From assembly GCA_964019415.1 (NCBI GenBank), contig OZ025869.1, positions 421,501 to 485,500 of the forward strand: 64,000 bases of DNA, in the 5' to 3' direction. The position numbers were made by a program, and so were the translations under genes. This DNA is from Ianthella basta (lineage: Eukaryota > Porifera > Demospongiae > Verongiida > Ianthellidae). The notes below the pieces were generated by a model that was not told the origin of the DNA, ran no database searches, and saw only the letters and a list, made by a program, of their open reading frames with translations. Of the stretch, positions 32,747-45,262 are shown piece by piece (within the stretch, counting starts at the first letter, position 1; every line of letters starts with the position of its first letter).

Positions 32747-33600
32747 ACACAGGACAGCTCTTTTGTCTCGTTATAATTCGGGCATGGAAGGCCAGTGCTG
32801 CAGTCAGCCTCAACGTGGAACATCAGAGAACCATTGGTGTCAGCTGCTGCTCCTGGTACTGTTTCAGGAGTCTTGTCCAGGCAGATGTGCATGGTTTGTT
32901 GAGGAGTTGGCGTTGAGCCACCAGCCACCCGCTGTACTCCACTGCCCATGTATCAGGGCAGGTGTATCATCCTGCGATCGTGATCAGCTTGGAATGAGGG
33001 AAGGCGTCACGTGCAACACAAGGAGCATTGCGTTCAATCATTCCCAATGCTCTTTGTAGTCCATTGTTCTTGTTCACTTATAGTTTTATTGCTCCATATG
33101 TGTACAGTATTTGCTTCCCCCACTACTGTGCATAAATGAGACTGCTTGTGGTAAGGCCTTCATACAGTAACTGTTCACAGTTCCGTAATATTGAAGCAAG
33201 GTATCCTCCCCCAGCAATACATATAAATCATTCCTCCTGAGGTGGTAGAGGTACCTGGGCACCAGTGGGTCCAGGAGGGCCCTGTTCACCAGGTGGACCA
33301 GCAACACCATCTGATCCATCAGCTCCAGGTGCTGCAGTGGTTGGTAGTGTTTCATTATTACATATGTGTATGCCATCAGTCTACATGCAGCAGATTTGTC
33401 AAAATGGCAGGCATATCACAATGGATATCACAATGAATATTGCATATCGCAATTTGATGTATCGCAATGCATGAGAACGCACTCAGCTTTCCTCCGGGAG
33501 GCCCCACAGGTTCAGAGGAGCCATCACAAGCATCCCACCCTGGTTGTCCTGGCAACCCGTCCCTTCCAGGTATAGTGCAAGGAGGGAGCAAGTGGAACTA
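32747..33600 (-). pseudogene. Decayed family B copy (B3)
   Basis: The minus strand carries a degenerate exon 1 (about 33600-33488; PGRDGLPGQPGWDACDGSSE) and exon 2 remnants down to 32747 (MHICLDKTPETVPGAAADTN). The splice donor has changed from GTAAGC to GAAAGC, and the middle of the C-terminal domain has deletions and frameshifts. The signal-peptide exon start is lost. Its 5' flank (33660-33850) persists and matches 55890-56060. Confidence 0.85.
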
Positions 33601-33659
33601 CTTTTCCAATGCAAATCAGAGCAAAATAGAATCAAATACGTATATCGAGACCTGTAAAG

Positions 33660-34167
33660 TGTAAGCTGTTCATTCTCTGTCTATCAATGTAATGAACAAG
33701 CTTTCCTATCACCAATCCTATAGCAACAGTAGTGTGTCAAAGTGTGAGTGCCTTTGTACCCTGCATACACATCTACTGGATACGTATTGCTCAATATTCG
33801 CATATCACTTTCATGTCATCACTTGCAATCAGCACTAATGCATCACATTCCAACCTCTCCTATCTGAGACCTTAGTTACAGTAGCGGCTGTCTCTCACCA
33901 TACAAGTACACATGTAGAGTACCAACTGTACTACTAGCTACCATGTATGTGGGGTGTGGGCACAAGGGCAGGAGTTTACTTAATGGACAGTTGAGTTGAG
34001 GCAGGAAGGAGATAGTGAGGAGGGAGGTGATAGGAATGTGATGCATGTATGATATGATACATGAAGTCAGAGGTAGAGTAGGTGTATAAGCACTCACAGT
34101 TTGCGGCACTGCTGTACTGGGATTGGTGAGAGGTGAAGATTGTGAGAAGTACTTTGATCGTTAAAGA
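33660..34167. other. 5' flanks of two opposed family B pseudogenes
   Basis: 33660-33850 is the upstream flank of B3. 33850-34167 is the divergent interval before the inverted pseudogene at 34168 and holds no supported gene. Confidence 0.5.
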
Positions 34168-35150
34168 ATGAACAATTTCAGTGTCATAAACTTTGCCTGT
34201 TTGGCACCATCTTTCTCCTCCTCCACTTTGAAGTGGAAGCAGAAAGCAGCTCTACCTGCTCCCTCCCTGGACTGCCTGGAAGAGATGGGTTGCCAGGACA
34301 ACTGTGGAAGGATGGCTGTGATGGCTTGTCTGGAGCTGTAGGCCCTCCAGGAGGTTAGCTGGAGTCTGTCTCCTGACCATTTCTTGCCAGTATGACAAAG
34401 CTGCTGCACATAGAGTCATGGCATAAACATGTATTCAATGATAACTACATGCATACCAACTGTTGTCACACGTGGAGTTGATGGGAACGGTAGCATAGCT
34501 GGACCTGGTGATTAGGGTCCTCCTGGCCTCCTGGTGAACCAGTCATCTTAGTAGAAATGATGGATGTTGGCTGAGGTCAGACACAAGCGTTGGAGGGTGC
34601 ACCCAAACAGTACTGGACATAAGCTCATTTATGGTGGCCTTACTGCAGGAGGTGATGTTTGACAAGCTTGTGGAGTGCTAGCTAATTGTACATTGCAATT
34701 GGAGCCGAAGGCAAGTGAATTGTGCAGTACTGAATATCAGTCAGTAAGTAAAGTGGCACTGAGTGATTTCATCAACCGCAATGACCCCTGTGCTGCATCT
34801 GAAGTGTTCTTTGAGATTCATTCCAAGCTGATCATGACCCCAGGAAGATGCACCTGCTCTGGTGCATTGACAATAGAGTACAGTGGGTGACTGGTAAGAG
34901 AAGACTGTACCCTCACTAATCTGTACACATCTGTGTGGACAAGGCTCCAGAAACAGTGCCAGGAGCAGAGGCTGACACACATGTTGAGACTTAGGCCAGT
35001 TATAATTATCAGAGCCCAACTTATGAATCTACAAAGGCGCTTCCTTGCGTTTTGCACACTGAGCTGAGTGACAACCATAGAAGCAGTGGAGCAGTTTAGT
35101 TTATGTGCTATTGAACAGTGTTCACCATATTGCACATGTATAGGCCTGTA
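34168..35150 (+). pseudogene. Inverted, strongly decayed family B copy
   Basis: The only family B copy on the plus strand. ATG at 34168 opens a frameshifted signal peptide and collagen exon (CTGGAAGAGATGGGTTGCC region). Exon 2 remnants include NDPCAASEVFFEIHSKLIMT and EYSG near 34780-34890. It ends in a decayed 3' UTR matching the B-family UTR (about 35075-35150). There are many indels and stops. It is clearly older than the other copies. Confidence 0.8.
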
Positions 35151-36544
35151 GGCGTTATAGATTGGACGTGGACACTATCTGGCCCATGCATTAGTTGTAT
35201 GTGTTAACTTGAGGACACTGATAATGTGACTACTAACATCATTGTGCTGAGGCTGGCATCACGTTGTGTTACACTGTCTGTAACTGTACTGGTGGTAGTG
35301 GGTATCAACTACAAAGACAAGTGTTCCTCTATGCACACAGCTGGTGAGTACGTGACTCCTACTGTGCAGCTGCAGTCTACAAAGCATTCCTCCCCCACTA
35401 GCTACAGCTGGTCAGTGCTGAGTACGTGACTCCTACTGTGCAGCGGGTAGTCTACAGAACCTCACCTAGCTACAGCTGTAGAGGTACAACACAACATTCC
35501 AATAACAGTGTAGTCACGTTACTAGTGTCTACACCTGTTGTAGTAAGGTAAATGATCACGACTACTACAACATTCCTTGTCAGTGTGACGTAGCCAGAGC
35601 TGGCTATATGACCGTAATACCACACACACTGCACATGTAGTGTGGAGAGAATCACTCAACACACAAAGTGCAGATATTAATGTGCTTTCAACGTACACAT
35701 CACTCAGGACAACATGGCACACGAAATGAGCATATGTCCATATGTATGTATACGCATACATGTACTGTATATACTCCAACACAACTTGAACTAGTACTGA
35801 TACATACACTGTTATGCTTCCACATGTGTCCACAAATGTGCACCACAGGTACAATATACACATGGACACGTATTGTCATGTGCATACATGCTCTCTCAGT
35901 TTTGTCTTCAGTATATACTTCTTGTGCTGTGTGGGGTGGGGCGTTCTTGTGTGGGGCAGGAACTCAGCCGATTAAAAGGTTTTGGTCCTTTACTAACTAG
36001 TCCAATTAATGGTGATTTTAAAATTGGCTAGCCTCATGCACACGGAAGTATGCTTTGGCCATGTCATCTCAGGCACTGAGGCATATCTCTATATTCGTAG
36101 GTCCTGGGGGTGTGGTGTATATGGGATGGATGTTAGTGACAGGAGGTAACAACATTGTGGTATATAGTGTACACACGCACACACACACACATCATATTTA
36201 CACATCTTGTTAGGTACATATTCCCTCCATAAGGAGCAGGGAAGGAATTCGGCCATTTTAAAGTGTAGATCTGTTAGTAGTCCAGTATAGTAGCTAGGCA
36301 CCCACTGCTCCAGTCTACCCACTCACAGCTGGTCAGTGCTGAGTATGTGACTCCTACTGTGCAGCTGCAGTCTACAGAGCATTCCTCCCCCACTAGCTAC
36401 AGCTATAGAGGTACAACACAACATTCCCAATAACAGTGTAGTCATGTTAACTGGTGACTGCCCCCTGTTGTAGTAAGGTAAACCATCACCAGAGCAACAA
36501 CATTCCTCCATCCTTCACTCGCAGTATTAACAAGAGACACATGC
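35151..36544. repeat. Non-coding interval with dispersed repeat copies
   Basis: Contains the TACGTGACTCCTACTGT repeat at 35340-35490 (two tandem copies) and 36325-36415. A block at about 35770-35880 resembles 63185-63280. The remainder has no recognised gene. Confidence 0.65.
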
Positions 36545-36942
36545 CAATCCATGCACTCTAACACACGCACTCCCACACACATTCTGCCACACACACACTC
36601 CACATGTGCTCCAACACACACACTCCCACACACACACTCCAACACACAGACTCTCACACACGCATCCCCACACACACTCCAACACACGGACTCTCATACA
36701 TGCACTCTCGCACACGCATCGCATGTGTGTGTGTGTGTGTGTGTGCCTGTATGCAGTGTGTGTGTGTGTGTGTGCCTGTATGCAGTGTGTGTGTGTGTGT
36801 GCCTGTATGCAGTGTGTGTGTGTGTGTGCCTGTATGCAGTGTGTGTGTGTGTGTGCCTGTATGCAGTGTGTGTGTGTGTGTGCCTGTATGCAGTGTGTGT
36901 GTGTGTGTGCCTGTATGCAGTGTGTGTGTGTGTGTGCCTGTA

Positions 36943-37019
<77 letters not shown>
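36545..37019. repeat. Composite minisatellite and TG microsatellite
   Basis: An AC-rich degenerate array (36545-36720) is followed by eight copies of a 27-bp unit, GCCTGTATGCAG plus (TG)7T, at about 36745-36960, then a pure TG run to 37019. Because 27 is a multiple of three, frames on both strands remain open over the array. Confidence 0.9.
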
Positions 37020-37020
<1 letters not shown>

Positions 37021-37450
37021 ACCTGGTGTTTAGGACTGATACTGGACCTTCCTTCCATTCACTCACCACTCCTGTACAGGGTATGTACTGTTTGTATGCT
37101 CTATAGTTGCAAGAAATTTAGCATTACCTCGAAACCATGCCCACAGCATGATGTGTTAACCATATATGGACTCACAGGGTGAAAGTACAGCTTAAGCTTG
37201 TACTGAATGCTGAAGTGTGTTAACATTCCACGCACAACCACTACACAATCCTCTGTAGCACAATTGGCCTTAACGTCAACATTCCCATGTAATGGTGTAC
37301 CCTCACTTTCTTCAAGTCCCTCCTTCCATTGCTTCTTGTAATCACTATCCCTTGTGATGTGTGTACAATTCACAAGTAATGAATTAGCCTCATACCCAGA
37401 CCCTTTCCATTATTTGCATGGGGAAGGAAAAGGGCCTGGTACCCACTGCT
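37020..37450. repeat. Duplicated block shared with 57309-57690
   Basis: Both copies begin CACCTGGTGTTT or CCTGGTGTTTT just after a TG-rich minisatellite and continue through CCATGCCCACAGCAT. A minus-strand open frame of 90 codons here (37373-37101) is not preserved in the other copy, so I do not call it a gene. At the right end is a TAGCCTC-type hairpin (about 37388-37435). Confidence 0.65.
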
Positions 37451-38119
37451 TTGCTAATGTCACGCTTCCATTAGATGACAATTGCAGTGCAATATAATTT
37501 TATACAATTTAACACTGTGAGGCTTTGTATATGCCAAATTTTCTTGGTGGAGGTTCTCCTAAGGCCCTCCACTCCCAATTTCAAGCAGGATTGAAGGGGA
37601 ACCTACCTGAACACTTCAGTCAGCTTCTGTTAGTGCCATAATTCTCGTAACTTCTCAAATCCAGGCTAAGGCTGGACTCACCAAAGGTGACAGCCTGCTG
37701 TCATACAAGAGGCCATTGGTCCCAATTGATCCCATTTACTGCAATGTCAGGCAGTCCGAGACGGGAAGGAAAGTGTAATAAGATGTAAGAAGAAGGCTGT
37801 CCCTCTGGTTACTTGTAGTAGCTGATTATTTCTTTCGTTCCCACTCACCGTAGCCTCGTTTGTTACACCTGTTTATCCTCAAGCAGATGCCTATCACACA
37901 TTGTGCAATGTGTGCCAAAGGTATCAGAGTTCTTTCTTATGATTACTTAGGTGTTATTGTGTCTCACCAAAAATGGTTCACGACAGTGGTTGTGGGTTCT
38001 TCCTCACTTCTGTTAACACTTCACCAGTCTGACACACTTTGTGGAAGAATCATCTTGCATCAGAGCATTGCATTTTACAATAGCTTGAACATTAGTTATC
38101 CTAAATTGAAGCCAGCCAC
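37451..38119. other. No gene recognised
   Basis: There are only short open frames without domain or splice support. Confidence 0.5.
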
Positions 38120-38285
38120 CTATCACTACAATACTGTCACCTGTCATCAGAGTGCAGTCACCTGTCACCAGCATGCAGTCACTTGTCACCAGTGTGCAGT
38201 CACCTGTCACCAGCGTGTAGTCACCTGTCACCAGCGTGCAGTCACCTGTCACCAGCGTGTAGTCACCTGTCATCAGCGTGCAGTC
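38120..38285. repeat. 21-bp minisatellite
   Basis: About seven copies of GCAGTCACCTGTCACCAGCG-type 21-bp units; the register reads VTCHQRA on the plus strand and LVTGDYT on the minus. Decayed copies open the window at 30-75, in the equivalent position upstream of A1. Confidence 0.9.
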
Positions 38286-39070
38286 ATGAGTTTACATCCT
38301 GGTTAGTCTGCTAAAAAGCTGACATTTGCCATGAGCCATTATTATGTTGATCTTGTGTGGATTACAGGGTGTGGATATGTTCCTGTGAACTGGGGTAGCT
38401 AGCCATTTTAATTATATTCATGTCATATAATGAATATCATTATCTGGAATATGAATACAATTACTTCACTTTGGCTTGTGGGTCAGTTTTACAGTAAGTG
38501 CTGTTCACATTTTTGTTCAATATTTCACCAAATCAAATTAGAACAGCATCCATGAAATTTAGCCATAATTATGATCATCTGTCAAGCACGTGTGTAATCG
38601 GAATATCTGATAACAGATTGCTTCAAATACTTGGTTGGTCGGGCACCATAGAAGAGACACTCGCCAGAGGAGGGCTTCTCTGCTGAATGTGTACTCCATT
38701 ACGAACATAAAGCCATACGAATACCTAAAGTGGAAACAATATAGGGGTGCCTTTGGCGCCCCAAAATGGTACGCCTCATATGCTATAGGGTACTGTGTGT
38801 ACCAAAGTGTATAGTACATTCCAAAACAGAACAAATTAATGGTGGACACATACCCAATTTGCCAGTCTAGTGTATCCATCCCTCAGTTGTCTTATGTGAC
38901 CAATGCCAGTCACATGACATGCAACTCACTTCTTCCTTGTGTCTCTGAGCAACTTGACAGACATACTCTAATCTATGAAAACCAAATTAGTGTGTGCCCA
39001 GATGGAAGTTGACTGCAGTCTAATTACATAATACTATAGTGACCTAAGTGAAAATGACATCATTTTGGCA
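38286..39070. repeat. Duplicated 5' flank of A3
   Basis: Matches 90-750 upstream of A1, with small indels. No gene. Confidence 0.8.
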
Positions 39071-39109
39071 CTAAAAATAGAAGTGGGTATTGTATTTGTT
39101 CTATAAAAG
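39071..39109 (+). promoter_or_regulatory. Core promoter of A3: MEF2-type box plus TATA box
   Basis: CTAAAAATAG 39071-39080 and TATAAAAG 39102-39109, spaced 31 bp as in A1 and A4. TGACATCA lies just upstream. Confidence 0.75.
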
Positions 39110-39164
39110 TGGGGATGCATGCAGCAGCAGCTTCAACAATCCAGCAATCAAACTGCAAGCAACC

Positions 39165-40427
39165 ATGAAGCTGCTCGGTGTGCTGGTGTTGGCCTGTTTG
39201 CTACTCTCCCTGCCTCCTGCCTTTGGGACTCATTCTCCAACTGCCAATGCCACTGGACACTGCAAAGCAGGCCCCTGGGCTCCAACACCAGTGATAGGAC
39301 TTCCGGGAAGAGACGGAAGAGACGGACCTCGCGGGAGAGATGGTCTCCCTGGCCCTCCTGGTCCACGTGGACCCAGTGGAATAGGTCTTGGGGAAATACG
39401 TGAAATTGTGCGCTTGATAGCAGAAGAGGAGGTGGGGAACTTGACAACAATCGTGCATCAAAATCCTGTCAAGGTAGTGGTGAATTGTGCTGACAGTTCA
39501 TCTGGAGCAGTGAATACCCCCACCCAGGCACCCTTCAACCAGACACCATCCACCCCCACTACTGAGCTTCCAGTTGGTGGCATGCTGACTTACGAATGTG
39601 CCAACACATCTAATCAGAACTGTCCCGGGTTGACTTTTCACAACCCTGCTACCTCTTGCCGCGATGTATACCTCTGCAACCGCTTTCTCCCTTCTGGCAA
39701 CTACTGGGTTCGGAGATACCATTCTGATGATGGTTCCTTCACGCTTGTTCGTGTCTACTGCTACATGAGGGAAGACAAGTGTGGGATCGGTGGAATTATG
39801 CGTGTGGGGTACTTGAACGTTACCAACACAACGGCTAGTTGCCCTTACCCTCTGACACTGTACAACGCATCTGGAACTATACTGTGCGGGCCAACTGATG
39901 GAAACAGCCAGTGCGATCAATTGACATTTCGTACATACAATATCCCATACAATTCTGTGTGTGGAAGGGCAGTCGGCTATGGGTATTACTATAATTATGG
40001 ATTTTACTATGGTTCCAGAAACATTGACTCCGCCTATCTTAGTGGGTTGTCCATCACCAACAGAAACAATGGACAGCGTTCACACATTTGGAGCTATGCA
40101 GCAGGGTATAGTGATGGTATTTCCAATTCATTAAATTGCCCCTGTGCTCGATATGGCGGTTCATCTCCTCAATCGTTTGTGGGCTCTGATTACTATTGCG
40201 AGTCAGGCGTCCATACATCACTATCCAGGCAGTGGTACATTTCCAACAAGCTGTGGGATGGTGAAGGCTGTTACAGTGGTAGCAAGTGCTGCAACCCGAG
40301 TCATGCACCGTGGTTCCGAAAGTTCCTGAATGTAGAGGCTACTTCTGATATTGAAGTTCGCTGGTGCCATCTAGGTGGATCCAATGACAAAACTGGCATT
40401 GAACTGCTTGAAATTTATGTTTACTAA
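39165..40427 (+). CDS. Family A3: collagen-like secreted protein, intact
   Basis: 420 residues, the same length as A2, in one exon. I start at the MKLLGVLV methionine at 39165; the frame is open further upstream, but that part overlaps the TATA box. The layout is as in A2: signal peptide, ten Gly-X-Y triplets (GLPGRDGRDGPRGRDGLPGP), helical EIREIVRLIAEEEV, Thr/Pro linker, CRDVYLCNRFLPSGNYWV and C-terminal domain ending GIELLEIYVY. It differs from A2 mainly near residues 325-365 (RYGGSSPQSFVGSDYYCES, NKLWDGEGCY), so surface segments vary while the cysteine framework is fixed. It faces B4. Confidence 0.88.
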   Translation: MKLLGVLVLACLLLSLPPAFGTHSPTANATGHCKAGPWAPTPVIGLPGRDGRDGPRGRDGLPGPPGPRGPSGIGLGEIREIVRLIAEEEVGNLTTIVHQNPVKVVVNCADSSSGAVNTPTQAPFNQTPSTPTTELPVGGMLTYECANTSNQNCPGLTFHNPATSCRDVYLCNRFLPSGNYWVRRYHSDDGSFTLVRVYCYMREDKCGIGGIMRVGYLNVTNTTASCPYPLTLYNASGTILCGPTDGNSQCDQLTFRTYNIPYNSVCGRAVGYGYYYNYGFYYGSRNIDSAYLSGLSITNRNNGQRSHIWSYAAGYSDGISNSLNCPCARYGGSSPQSFVGSDYYCESGVHTSLSRQWYISNKLWDGEGCYSGSKCCNPSHAPWFRKFLNVEATSDIEVRWCHLGGSNDKTGIELLEIYVY

Positions 40428-41694
40428 CTTAATTAGTAGCTGTGGTTTTCTGTAGGTTTCAGTAGCCTTTTTTCCTGTAGCAGCAGTTCCTGTAGTTTCC
40501 ACTAGTCATATTGTGTGCAGCTGTAGTGCTCTATACTTTTTCTTAGGTATCTGTAGCTGTTTCTCTATGTAGCTGAAGTAGCTACAAATGTGTGTTGTAG
40601 TGTATTATACAATTACAAATGTAGTTTGAGTGATTCACTATGGTGTGCTCAACAGTCAACTCCAATTGTTATGGCACAAAATGATTGCTGCAAGTAAAAG
40701 TGATGATGCATCGGATCACCTGTGAAATTTTGACTCCGCATCTTAATCGCCTTCATCTAGTACAGATGTCTTATACTGTTATATATGCAGTAGGCTAGCC
40801 TGTTTGTGAGTAGTTTGTTATGTAACTATATACAAATGTGTGCCGCCAAATCAGTACTGCAACACACCACCACAACCAGCTCAAGTTACATTGTTTACAT
40901 GCTGTAACACCTTCCCATGTTGTACTGTGACCTCTGTGTAAGTGTGTCTATAGACACATGGTGTGTTGACGTCTGCTGCATCGTGCACCCAGCTTTGTTG
41001 GGACTCATGCTATTGCACAGTGTAGTGACTTCCATGTTTCAGTTCATGCCTTGCTGGTGATGAGTGCAGTGCAGGTTTGTCATAACTGATGCAATATGAT
41101 CGCTATTTCCCTTTCCAGCTAGGTGAATTCAAACTTGCATGGTGTATGTGCATGCATGTGTTATCCCTTTCATCTACCATGATGTGTCTACTACCACCAA
41201 TAGCAGGAATGCCCACTTTTGATGGGATTTCCTGCTATGGCAACAAGTCATACAATAGTTTTGTGACAATGGATAGTATATGATGACAGCAAGTGTCTTA
41301 GCAGTAGGTTGAATCGTGTCTTTCACTGGGTGCAAATACAGTAGTAGTGAAGTGCTCTTTTGCTAGGTGCAAATGTTAGTGAAGTGCATTAATTTTGCAT
41401 GCATGTCTGTGGCCATGCATGTGTGGTATATACAGTGAATGTCATGGAAGTACGTAGCTGACAATTGCAAGCAGCAGGAAATTTATATGTGAAGTTTGAT
41501 GGTGTTTCTTTGAAGGACTCTTAATGTGTAGATAATGTTGTCTATGCACACTTCATTGGTATAGGGTATGTTGAACCTGTTGTGTGAACAGTGTAACATG
41601 AGCTGGCTGTGGTGTACAGTGTGGTTGAGTCACATTCATACAGTGGAACAGAATGTGCAGTTGGCTCCATATAAATGACATAGAATAGAATGGT
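40428..41694. repeat. 3' flank of A3 and unannotated sequence
   Basis: 40428-40990 matches the A2 3' flank and preserves the site where the LINE inserted after A2. From 41000 to 41694 I see no gene. Confidence 0.7.
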
Positions 41695-42230
41695 GTCTCA
41701 GTCTGTGGGGAAAACTGCTATGTGATCTTCTGCGATAGGGCAGGTATAGCTATAGTTGGATGCCAACCACTTAAGAGTATTCCAGCCCCACTCAATCGGC
41801 ATGTAGTGTTTTGAGGCAGTGAAGTGCAGATTCTTATAGGGAACACATGCACACTGGGAGGATGTGTAACATGAGCTGGCTGTGGTGTACAGTGTGGTTG
41901 AGTCACATTCATACAGTGTAACAGAATGTGAAAATGGCTCCGTATGATATCAAATAGAATGGTGTCTCAGCCCACAAAGTAAACTGGTCTGTGATGGTAT
42001 GGCAGCTATAGTTGATTACTGCCCCCTTAAGTTCCAGCCCACTCAATCAGCATGTAGTGTTTTGAGGCAATGCAGTGCATATCTTTATAGGGAACACGCT
42101 AACACATGGATAAAGACCGGAGAATGTGCATTGTATTAAAATTACATCATTGCACATTTATTTTGGCTAATGATGTCATGCTGTCAATTGGCCAATATTC
42201 TATTCAGAGATGGTGCAGCTACATAGTATG
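41695..42230. repeat. Family B downstream-flank repeats without a gene
   Basis: Two tandem ~165-bp copies (41695-41860, 41940-42110) of the block at 5575-5745, then the TGCTGTCAATTGGCCAA block near 42178 that normally precedes a B-gene 3' UTR. No family B coding sequence follows, which suggests deletion of a B copy or isolated duplication of its flank. Confidence 0.65.
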
Positions 42231-43402
42231 CCTGCATACATGCGCACCACACAGTAACGCAGTAACATGTAATGTCACAGCCACTATTCCCTACTTCTTG
42301 TGTACAGGCTGCCATGATGTGTGCATTGTTCACACAAGTGTCCATGCACATGTAGCTACACGCAACAGCTGACAGGGCAGCAGCCTCAACTGGCACAGGA
42401 GTTTGTCAAGATTGTGTAAAAGGTTTGGAGGAGACTGGGGAGAAGCGAGGGAGTTGAGCTGAGTGTCAGTTGGTGCCTCTCACATGCGACCGGTGATATT
42501 CCTTTTTACATGTGAAGAGATTTCACAATTTCCCTCTGGTTGTGCAACACACATTGGAGAATCCATCGTTTGAAATCAGCACTATAGAGCAGTGAATTCT
42601 GAAGAAATAAACTACTGAAAGTTAGTGGAATAATTAAAATTTAATTAACTTTAAATAAATAGCTGTAACAATTAATTTAAATGTACAATAATTATTTATT
42701 AAATGTATGCGTTCGTACCTAATTACGCTAGGACAAGAGCACATGTACCGGCCGCATGCAGACAGCTAGCCAAGTGCATACTAGAAAATATAGCTATATA
42801 GCTATAGCTACCTGTATATATAGCATTCATGATCTGGCCCATGCACTAGCTCACAATTGCCCCCACATTGCTTTACATGTATCTACATATGTCAGTGCGC
42901 AAGTGTAATCCCTGACAGTGAGCTTAGTGCCATGCACCATGCAGAGGCTAACATCACTCACTCATGATCATTAGAGCCTGAGAATAGCTAGCTAGCTAGC
43001 CACCCTTGCAATTTGCCCGTGGTCAGTCAGTACCAGTTAAAACGTGCACACATGCACGTGTTATCGGACACGTACAGCCACGCACGGCAGGAAAGGGCAC
43101 TGCCTGGGCTGTGAGTGCAGACTAGCATGTTGGCCAATTGACTGCACGTGGGGGGGCGACATGTCCAGTTGCCATGGATACGGCGTCCTTGTTCATGAGA
43201 AACATGTCTGCGGACTGAGTCAAGCTGTACACAATGACCTCCCGTCCTGGAACTCGTAGTGGAGTGGGTCACCGTGAGCTGCTGCAAGTCGCGAAGGAGA
43301 GGGAAGGCCCTTGGAGCCAGGGCCTTCCCTTGGCACCACAGGGCTATTGATCAGGCAGCCGGTCACATGCACCAATCAACTTAGATGGTGATTTGGCGCT
43401 CA
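42231..43402. other. Unannotated sequence; part matches 24405-24525
   Basis: 43163-43275 is similar to the region before the 24813 exon module (CTCCCGTCCTGG, GTAGTGGAGTGGGTCA). The rest is AT-rich and TAGCTA-rich (about 42780-42830) with no gene seen. Confidence 0.5.
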
Positions 43403-43935
43403 AGTGAGTACAATTAGTAGCTACGTACAGAAGCAGTTTGAATGGAATCTGAAGAGCTTTGGCATGAAGATGAAACCCGGACAGTGGATCAGCCTTCACA
43501 GGAAGATGGTGCAGCTACCTAGACAGTGGATCCTCTGCAAGATTCCCCATCAACCGTCCATCCGATCATTGAAGAGGAGGAGGATGTTGAAGTGAGACCA
43601 TGCAGAGAAGGTTCCAGCAGTCTGTATTGATGAAAATGTCCGTTTGGAGAGCTGCAGTAAATATTGCTCAATAGATGCATGCATATGGATGGTGATAATT
43701 GATGTCGTTTCCGCTGTTGAAAGAAATCCTGTGTGGTACTGTGGTAGATGCACAAGGCAAATTCATGATGAAACGCAGTCTACACTAGGTTGTGACTCTT
43801 GCCTTCCACTTAAATTGTCTCAGCTTATGGAAGCCACCGAAGTCAAGAGTATGGTTCTGCCGATCCTGTTGTGCAGAATTTCATGCATCTTGACACTCAA
43901 CTTTCTTTCAAGTGCTTGTGTTTTATATAGTGAAT
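43403..43935 (+). pseudogene. Remnant of a PHD-finger protein C-terminus
   Basis: Upstream is acidic, stop-interrupted coding-like sequence. From about 43715 it reads NPVWYCGRCTRQIHDETQ and GCDSCL, then after a short deletion shifts frame to HLNCL and VWFCRSCCAEFHAS, ending at TGA near 43935. The Cys/His order fits a C4HC3 PHD zinc finger, which usually reads histone tails. The frameshift and internal stops mark it as broken. I cannot tell whether it was a host gene or transposon-encoded. Confidence 0.5.
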
Positions 43936-44819
43936 ATACATAGATACTGAGTCATACATTCTTTATATCACCACATTTGTATTTGTACTATAATTATATA
44001 ATATATTGAGCTAGTTTGCTATATGCACATGTTTACCTTTTACAACCCTTTCTGATGACCCTTTGATCGCTGCTTTGTAATTTTATATATTACTTCTGCA
44101 TGTGTCATGAACACACTCATGCACACATGCACACGCAGATACATACGAATGGACACAAACCTATAAAGAAGTACAAATGAACACAAGCAGACATGCACAC
44201 ATGTACAACTGCACAGGACTGGACACACATAGTCTCGCATCCAGCCCTTATTCACTGCGAATGTATTATTGCACAATTGTGGTTCCTTTCCCCTCCCCCA
44301 CGGCTGTTTCACTTGTATCCCACGTGTACAATTTAGTAATTCTTGCGCAATAGCAAAATGGTGCCCATTGCCGTATGGTAGCCATGTATAAGGATATCAG
44401 TCCTCCGGGTTTTCCTAGAGAAATGATATACAGCATTTGATCGTTGGTATTATTAGACGTTTTGGTGTAGGTCCCATCTTACTCCTTTTTTCTGCAGGTT
44501 TCCAGGACCGGTATGTTTTATATTGTAAACATGTGTATATTTTAATACTAAATGTCTGTTACGCACATACATTCCTCAAAACTGCAGGAAAATAAGGAGT
44601 AAGATGAGACCAATACCAAAATACCTAAACAATTACCAGCAATAAGATGCACCAAGCCGTTTCTTCTGAAAAACTCGGAGGAATGACATCCGTTATACAT
44701 TGCTAGCATATGGAAAAAGACGCCATTTTTCGAATTCAAAAATGTTGCGTAACAACTAAGTTACCCCGGCGAAACAGCCGTGCCCCCCATGCCAATAACC
44801 ACAGGAACGGCTGGCGTGC
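43936..44819. other. No gene recognised
   Basis: AT-rich sequence with only short unsupported open frames. Confidence 0.5.
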
Positions 44820-45262
44820 GAAGCAAACATACATACGCATACACACACACACATACACATACACGTACATGTATACAGACACATGCACAGATTCTCACAC
44901 AGACTCATGTATACTTGCATATATATATACACACAGAAACACATGCGTGTGCAGACACACACACACACATGTACACATATACAGACGTACATGCACGTGC
45001 ACACACACACATGTACACATATACAGACGTACATGCACGTGCACACACACATGTACACATGTACAGACATGCACGTGCACACACACATGTACACATGTAC
45101 AGACATGCACGTGCACACACACATGTACACATGTACAGACATGCACGTGCACACACACATGTACACATGTACACATATACAGACGTACATGCACGTGCAC
45201 ACACACATGTACACATACAGACATGCACATGCACACACACACATGTACACATATACAGACAT

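Noticed and set aside
35226-35429. Coding exon reading EYVTPTVQLQST
   Set aside because: Other copies of this dispersed repeat (7690, 49165) contain in-frame stops, so it is treated as non-coding.
37101-37373. 90-codon minus-strand frame in a duplicated block
   Set aside because: The matching block at 57309-57600 carries indels that break the frame, so there is no sign of coding constraint.
38120-38285. CRISPR-like regular repeat
   Set aside because: The 21-bp units are head to tail with no unique spacers, and the window is a eukaryotic genome. It is a minisatellite.
39090-39164. N-terminal extension of A3 upstream of MKLLGVLV
   Set aside because: It would start before the TATA box ends, lacks an ATG start and hides the signal peptide; the paralog A2 has no such extension.
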